Of a stretch of 9,972 nucleotides of DNA, positions 9,841 through 9,972 are shown piece after piece. Origin of the DNA: Kiloniellales bacterium (GTDB lineage Bacteria; Pseudomonadota; Alphaproteobacteria; Kiloniellales; JAKSBE01). The stretch lies in the NCBI GenBank assembly GCA_030067055.1, contig JASJAL010000137.1, forward strand, positions 1 through 9,972, read 5' to 3'. Below the pieces are notes generated by a model. The model did no database searches and was not told where the DNA came from. It was given only the letters and a program-made list of their open reading frames with translations. The position numbers were made by a program, and so were the translations under genes. Position 1 is the stretch's first letter, and every line of letters begins with the position of its first letter.

Positions 9841-9972
9841 TCAGCGCAGCAGGTCGGCGAACTCGGCCAGCACGTCGCGGTACAGGGTCCGCTTGAAAGG
9901 GACGATCAAGTCGGGCAGCCGATCGGCCGGCAGCCAGCGCCAGGACAGGAACTCGGGATCGGGCGTGGCGAG
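9841..9972 (-). CDS. rppH: RNA pyrophosphohydrolase (Nudix), C-terminal end only
   Basis: On the minus strand, 43 codons enter from the right edge and end with TGA at 9843-9841. The peptide contains [33 protein letters not shown], in overlapping parts the conserved tail of RppH: EF-x-x-W-x-W, then LP-x-LIVPFKR-x-x-Y-x-x-V-x-x-EF. RppH removes pyrophosphate from the 5' end of triphosphorylated mRNA and so opens it to decay by RNase E. The Nudix box and the start lie outside the window. The gene is cut by the window edge and is convergent with ggt; rppH near the F1-ATPase genes fits alphaproteobacterial gene order. Confidence 0.87.
   Translation of the reverse strand, partial: LATPDPEFLSWRWLPADRLPDLIVPFKRTLYRDVLAEFADLLR

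Overview
The window is high-GC chromosomal DNA from an alphaproteobacterium, most likely Rhodospirillales or a related order (the order is an inference). It holds a complete F1-ATPase operon, atpH-atpA-atpG-atpD-atpC, with no F0 genes attached. That split F1/F0 layout, and a priA end just upstream, are typical of Alphaproteobacteria. A GTTC-N7-GTTC element, the alphaproteobacterial LexA-type box, points the same way.

Left part (1-2116): the last 38 codons of priA (+), then a composite palindromic repeat (152-236) between convergent genes, then a threonine aldolase-family gene on the minus strand (247-1296). Divergent from it is a small PhnB-like VOC protein gene (1460-1930). Its candidate promoter overlaps the GTTC-N7-GTTC box and so may be SOS-controlled.

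Centre (2117-7016): the five F1 genes, all on the plus strand and tightly packed. atpH and atpA overlap by one base; the other gaps are 33, 33 and 20 bases. Subunit delta appears to start at TTG. All catalytic motifs of alpha and beta are intact, so this should be the cell's functional F1 sector, which joins a membrane F0 encoded elsewhere to make ATP.

Right part (7017-9972): a ferritin-like di-iron protein gene with all six expected metal ligands but no assigned substrate, then a secreted gamma-glutamyltransferase. Convergent with it at the right edge is the 3' end of rppH (RNA pyrophosphohydrolase) on the minus strand.

No stretch longer than 300 bases lacks a gene. The gene-free gaps are 118-246, 1297-1459, 1931-2116, 7017-7161, 7984-8062 and 9776-9840; what they hold is listed below where anything can be seen. 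I found no tRNA, rRNA, CRISPR array, insertion sequence or phage gene. This is mostly a conserved housekeeping locus. The points most worth a second look are the possible SOS promoter of the VOC gene, the palindromic repeat with compensatory base changes, and the uncharacterised di-iron protein.
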